DNA of 64,000 bases. It comes from Clostridium_AI sp964409685. GTDB lineage: Bacteria > Bacillota > Clostridia > Lachnospirales > Lachnospiraceae. The notes beneath the pieces are model-generated. The model did not search any database, was not told the DNA's origin, and worked only from the letters and a program-made list of their open reading frames with translations. The position numbers were made by a program, and so were the translations under genes. The DNA lies in the NCBI GenBank assembly GCA_964409685.1, contig CAYPEJ010000010.1:62001-126000 (forward strand). The letters are read 5' to 3'. Shown piece after piece: positions 61,635-64,000 of the stretch. The number at the start of each line of letters is the position of its first letter. The first letter of the stretch is position 1.

Positions 61635-63086
61635 ATGGCAAGAGATAAAAATAGAATCATTAGTGGATTTACAGGAATAAATTCAGGGACAATAACGAAT
61701 TGTTTTGCAAGAATGAATATGAAAGCAAAAGCATATGAAAGTGGGTTCTGCGGAGTAAATAGTGGAGAAATTATGAATTCCATCAGCGAATGCACCCATT
61801 CAGCAAAGAAGAATCAAATAGGTTTTTGTAAAAATACAAAAGGAATTACCAACAGCTATTTTATTAGAGCAAGTAAATTAAATGATGACCAACTACTAGA
61901 CAAGTCACTCGCAACAACCAAAGAAGAAGTAATCAGTAAATTCAAAGACGACAAAAATTGGGGAAACGAAGAAAATCATCTTGTATTACAGAAAAAGACT
62001 TACAAAGAAACGGTTCAAGAAGTAGAAGCAACTATTTTCATTCATACAGAACAAGAGCTAAAAGATGTAGCTGCAAAAGTGAATGAAGGGTTAGATGAAT
62101 ATGTGTATGCCAATATCGAATTGACAACAGATTTAGATTTGAAAGGTAAACGATGGATTCCAATTGGGAAAAGTGAATTAGTACCTTTTCGAGGTGTATT
62201 CAATGGGAATGGACATACAATCCGAAATTTCATAGTAAATGAGAAAAAATCTGAAGTTTCAGGATTTTTTGGATATATAAAAGATGCAGTAATACAAAAT
62301 TTGCAAGTAGACTGTATCGTGCATGGTGGAAAGTATGCTGGTGCTTTAGCAGGCATCAATGATAATGGAAAAATATTAGGATGTCAGGCTGCGGTAAAAG
62401 GAGATGCACAATATTGCTTTGGAGGATTAGTTGGCAAAAACAGTGGTCAAATCGAACACTGCCAATGCATTGGACAAGCACAAAATCCTCTTAACAAAGC
62501 ACTCTTTGCCTCAGCAAGCAGTGCCGCCGTTTTGGTTGCCGCCGCGTCAGCAATTGTACTTCTCTATAACACTGGAAATGAAGGACGAACTCGATATCCA
62601 GCAGTTCCTGTCAGTCAGGAGGCTGTCCCCATAGAAGGAGATAATGATAAACCAGTCACCAACGGAAATAGTGTAGAATACGCCATGGAAACAAAACTGA
62701 TTTGTAAAAAAGGGGAAGATACCATAAATGTAGCATTCAAAAATCCAGGGAAATCCAATCATGACATTGTAGTAAGCCTACAGATTACAGATGAAGAACT
62801 TTTGAAAACAATTGGAACAACTGGAAGAAGTAAAGAAGAACAAGCAGCCTTAGAACAAGATGAAACATATGATGAAAAAACAAACCGAGTTACAATTGCA
62901 GAAAGTGGTTCCGTACCTCCAGGATATGAAATGGCAACTTTAAAACTAAATACATTAGAAGATGGTTCCTCTTTGCCAAAAGGTACTTATAATGCCATTG
63001 TTTATTTATCCCTATATGATATTAAGACCAATGCCAAAGCTATGGTAAATTCACAAACACCAGTAAAATTAATTGTTAAGGGGTAG
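61635..63086 (+). CDS. GLUG-motif protein with a single internal membrane segment
   Basis: The 483-residue protein starts at ATG with GGGAGG upstream and lacks a signal peptide. The first ~290 residues hold GLUG-like repeats (FTGINSGTITNCFAR; GFFGYIKDAVIQNLQVDC; GGLVGKNSGQIEHCQC) and a WIPIGKSELVPFRGVFNGNG unit. One hydrophobic segment (about 300-320: SAAVLVAAASAIVLLY) is followed by a ~160-residue beta-rich domain (about 340-483). The expected topology is an inside repeat domain and an outside C-terminal domain, the reverse of a normal surface protein. Its stop overlaps the next gene region by sharing TAGTG. Function unknown; perhaps a partner of the upstream secreted GLUG protein. Confidence 0.72.
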   Translation: MARDKNRIISGFTGINSGTITNCFARMNMKAKAYESGFCGVNSGEIMNSISECTHSAKKNQIGFCKNTKGITNSYFIRASKLNDDQLLDKSLATTKEEVISKFKDDKNWGNEENHLVLQKKTYKETVQEVEATIFIHTEQELKDVAAKVNEGLDEYVYANIELTTDLDLKGKRWIPIGKSELVPFRGVFNGNGHTIRNFIVNEKKSEVSGFFGYIKDAVIQNLQVDCIVHGGKYAGALAGINDNGKILGCQAAVKGDAQYCFGGLVGKNSGQIEHCQCIGQAQNPLNKALFASASSAAVLVAAASAIVLLYNTGNEGRTRYPAVPVSQEAVPIEGDNDKPVTNGNSVEYAMETKLICKKGEDTINVAFKNPGKSNHDIVVSLQITDEELLKTIGTTGRSKEEQAALEQDETYDEKTNRVTIAESGSVPPGYEMATLKLNTLEDGSSLPKGTYNAIVYLSLYDIKTNAKAMVNSQTPVKLIVKG

Positions 63087-63091
63087 TGAAA

Positions 63092-63604
63092 ATGGCAAAG
63101 AACTATTGTGTTACAGCTCGAAATGAACGTAAGAAAATATTGTCTATCACAATAATAATTTTTATCCTAATTACACTGTTGGTTCTTTGGATTTCAAACT
63201 ATTTAAGACAACAAAGTGAAGCATTTCTACCACCATCCTTTGATAAAAATGCACAGCCTATTGATGCGAGCGTAGAATTGGCAGAAACATATGGAATCCT
63301 TGATGTAACAGAAGGGTATCGCGTTGGAATATGTGGAAAACCTAAGCTGAAAAATGAATGTCTAACTATTTGCTTTTCTAATCTAATTACGAATACGGTA
63401 TGGATAAAGTTATGTATTGTAGATAAAGAGGGAATGGTATTAGCCGAAACGGGACTTATTCATCCAGGTGAATATATTAAGCAGGTAAAAGTAAATCGAA
63501 CTATAGACGAAGGAGAACCTATTATTATGCAGATATTAGGCTATCAAGCAGAAACTTACTATAGTGCAGGGGAAGTTTCCTTAGAGACTACAATAGGTTT
63601 ATGA
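63092..63604 (+). CDS. Small membrane-anchored protein of unknown function
   Basis: The 170-residue protein begins with a basic stretch, one membrane segment (ILSITIIIFILITLLVLWIS, about 16-35) and a ~130-residue extracellular domain (VGICGKPKLKNECLTICF, ETGLIHPGEYIKQVKVN) of beta character. The extracellular part is like the C-terminal domain of the preceding gene in outline. ATG 63092 lies 8 bases after AAGGGG; an in-frame GTG at 63086 overlaps the stop of the upstream gene. The two genes are certainly one transcript. Function unknown. Confidence 0.7.
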   Translation: MAKNYCVTARNERKKILSITIIIFILITLLVLWISNYLRQQSEAFLPPSFDKNAQPIDASVELAETYGILDVTEGYRVGICGKPKLKNECLTICFSNLITNTVWIKLCIVDKEGMVLAETGLIHPGEYIKQVKVNRTIDEGEPIIMQILGYQAETYYSAGEVSLETTIGL

Positions 63605-63615
63605 TTGAGAAAAGT

Positions 63616-63660
63616 AAAAAAAGACAAGCTATCTCCGAAGAGATAAGCCTGTCTTTTTTT
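63616..63660. terminator. Bidirectional intrinsic terminator
   Basis: AAAAAAAGACAAGCTATCTC and GAGATAAGCCTGTCTTTTTTT form a long stem with a CGAA loop. It ends the GLUG operon and also overlaps the 3' end of the hicA-like gene on the other strand. Confidence 0.85.
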
Positions 63661-63823
63661 CAAGATCCTTTACTACGCCGATGGAAAGGTCCTTTCCACT
63701 ATGGTTAGGAACCACAACAGAATTAGATACACCTACCTTATGGTACTGGTGATGTGATCCAGTCACTCTAACTAATACCCATTTGTCAGCTTTCAAGATT
63801 TTCTCGATTTCGCGAAATGTCAT
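63629..63823 (-). CDS. hicA: HicA-type toxin (mRNA interferase), partner not seen
   Basis: The 64-residue protein has the HicA/YcfA fold signatures: TFREIEKILKADKW, the catalytic-His segment VRVTGSHHQYHK and the C-terminal HSGKDLSIGVVKDLEKKTGL. HicA toxins cleave mRNA and are normally paired with a HicB antitoxin. ATG 63823 is chosen because GGAGG lies 6 bases upstream; a TTG two codons earlier is also in frame. No HicB is seen: downstream a terminator follows at once, and the 177 bases upstream to the window edge hold no open frame of HicB type. Confidence 0.85.
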   Translation of the reverse strand: MTFREIEKILKADKWVLVRVTGSHHQYHKVGVSNSVVVPNHSGKDLSIGVVKDLEKKTGLSLRR

Positions 63824-63968
63824 ATGCAACCTCCTTACGGAAAACAGTTAATAGTATCAAATAATATAACAAATTCACTGTTCTTGTCGCATACATCATT
63901 TAATCAGATTATATTCTGTGAAGGACAAAAAATCAACCAGTTACAATAAAAAATAATTGAAAAAGTAG

Positions 63969-63997
63969 TTGACAAGTCGTTAAAGGAAGATTATAAT
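63969..63997 (+). promoter_or_regulatory. Strong vegetative promoter reading out of the window
   Basis: TTGACA (63969-63974), a 17-base spacer and TATAAT (63992-63997) are both perfect consensus boxes. The gene they drive lies beyond position 64000. Confidence 0.85.
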
Positions 63998-64000
63998 CTG

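Overview
The window looks like low-GC Firmicutes DNA from an anaerobic, spore-forming, plant-fibre-degrading clostridium, most likely of the Lachnospiraceae. This is inferred from gene content: pyruvate:ferredoxin oxidoreductase, a serine-tRNA synthetase behind a T-box leader, a DUF3787 (spore-surface type) small protein, strong AGGAGG ribosome sites, and secreted xylanases, acetyl esterases and a mannanase with CBM2, CBM3, CBM32-like and X2 modules. No rRNA, tRNA or CRISPR array was seen.

Layout. 1-10.3 kb: the start of a PocR-type sensor protein (minus strand, cut by the window edge), a GH30 glucuronoxylanase, serS with its T-box, a CE2-type acetyl esterase and a GH10 xylanase. 10.4-12 kb: a VOC protein, a small conserved protein, a peptide-deformylase-like protein, then a scar made of a macro-domain fragment and an IS110-type transposase fragment. 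12.1-25.2 kb: a polymorphic-toxin locus. Its first gene is a secreted 2,689-residue RHS/YD-repeat protein with three CBM3 modules embedded in the shell, a HINT domain and an AHH-type nuclease tip, followed by an Imm11/DUF1629-type immunity gene. Behind it lie three promoterless 'tip' cassettes (part of the RHS core or HINT, plus a new toxin, plus a new immunity gene). The first shares about 1.04 kb of apparently identical sequence with the main gene. The last two are each preceded by a copy of a 165-bp structured repeat. 25.3-36.4 kb: the DUF3787 gene, nifJ, a serine beta-lactamase-like protein, a DnaQ-type exonuclease, a CE3 esterase and a GH5 mannanase.

36.9-42.4 kb: an ATPase plus large adenosine-deaminase pair that matches the RADAR anti-phage system (rdrA-rdrB). 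42.5-58.0 kb: one 5,161-residue non-ribosomal peptide synthetase with an acyl-activating loading module, four C-A-T modules and a C-terminal domain that is not a recognisable thioesterase. 58.0-64 kb: an HD-domain protein, two GLUG-repeat proteins, a small membrane-anchored protein, a HicA-type toxin gene without a visible partner, and a strong promoter reading out of the window.

How it fits together. The carbohydrate-active genes would strip glucuronoxylan (GH30, GH10), remove acetyl groups (CE2, CE3) and cut mannan (GH5) at the fibre surface. The RHS protein carries cellulose-binding-type modules like those of the enzymes, which suggests a contact toxin deployed by cells or debris attached to plant fibre. 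RADAR defends against phage, and the NRPS probably makes an acylated tetrapeptide. The CBM-bearing RHS protein with its silent toxin-tip cassettes and 165-bp repeats is the best candidate here for a poorly described system.
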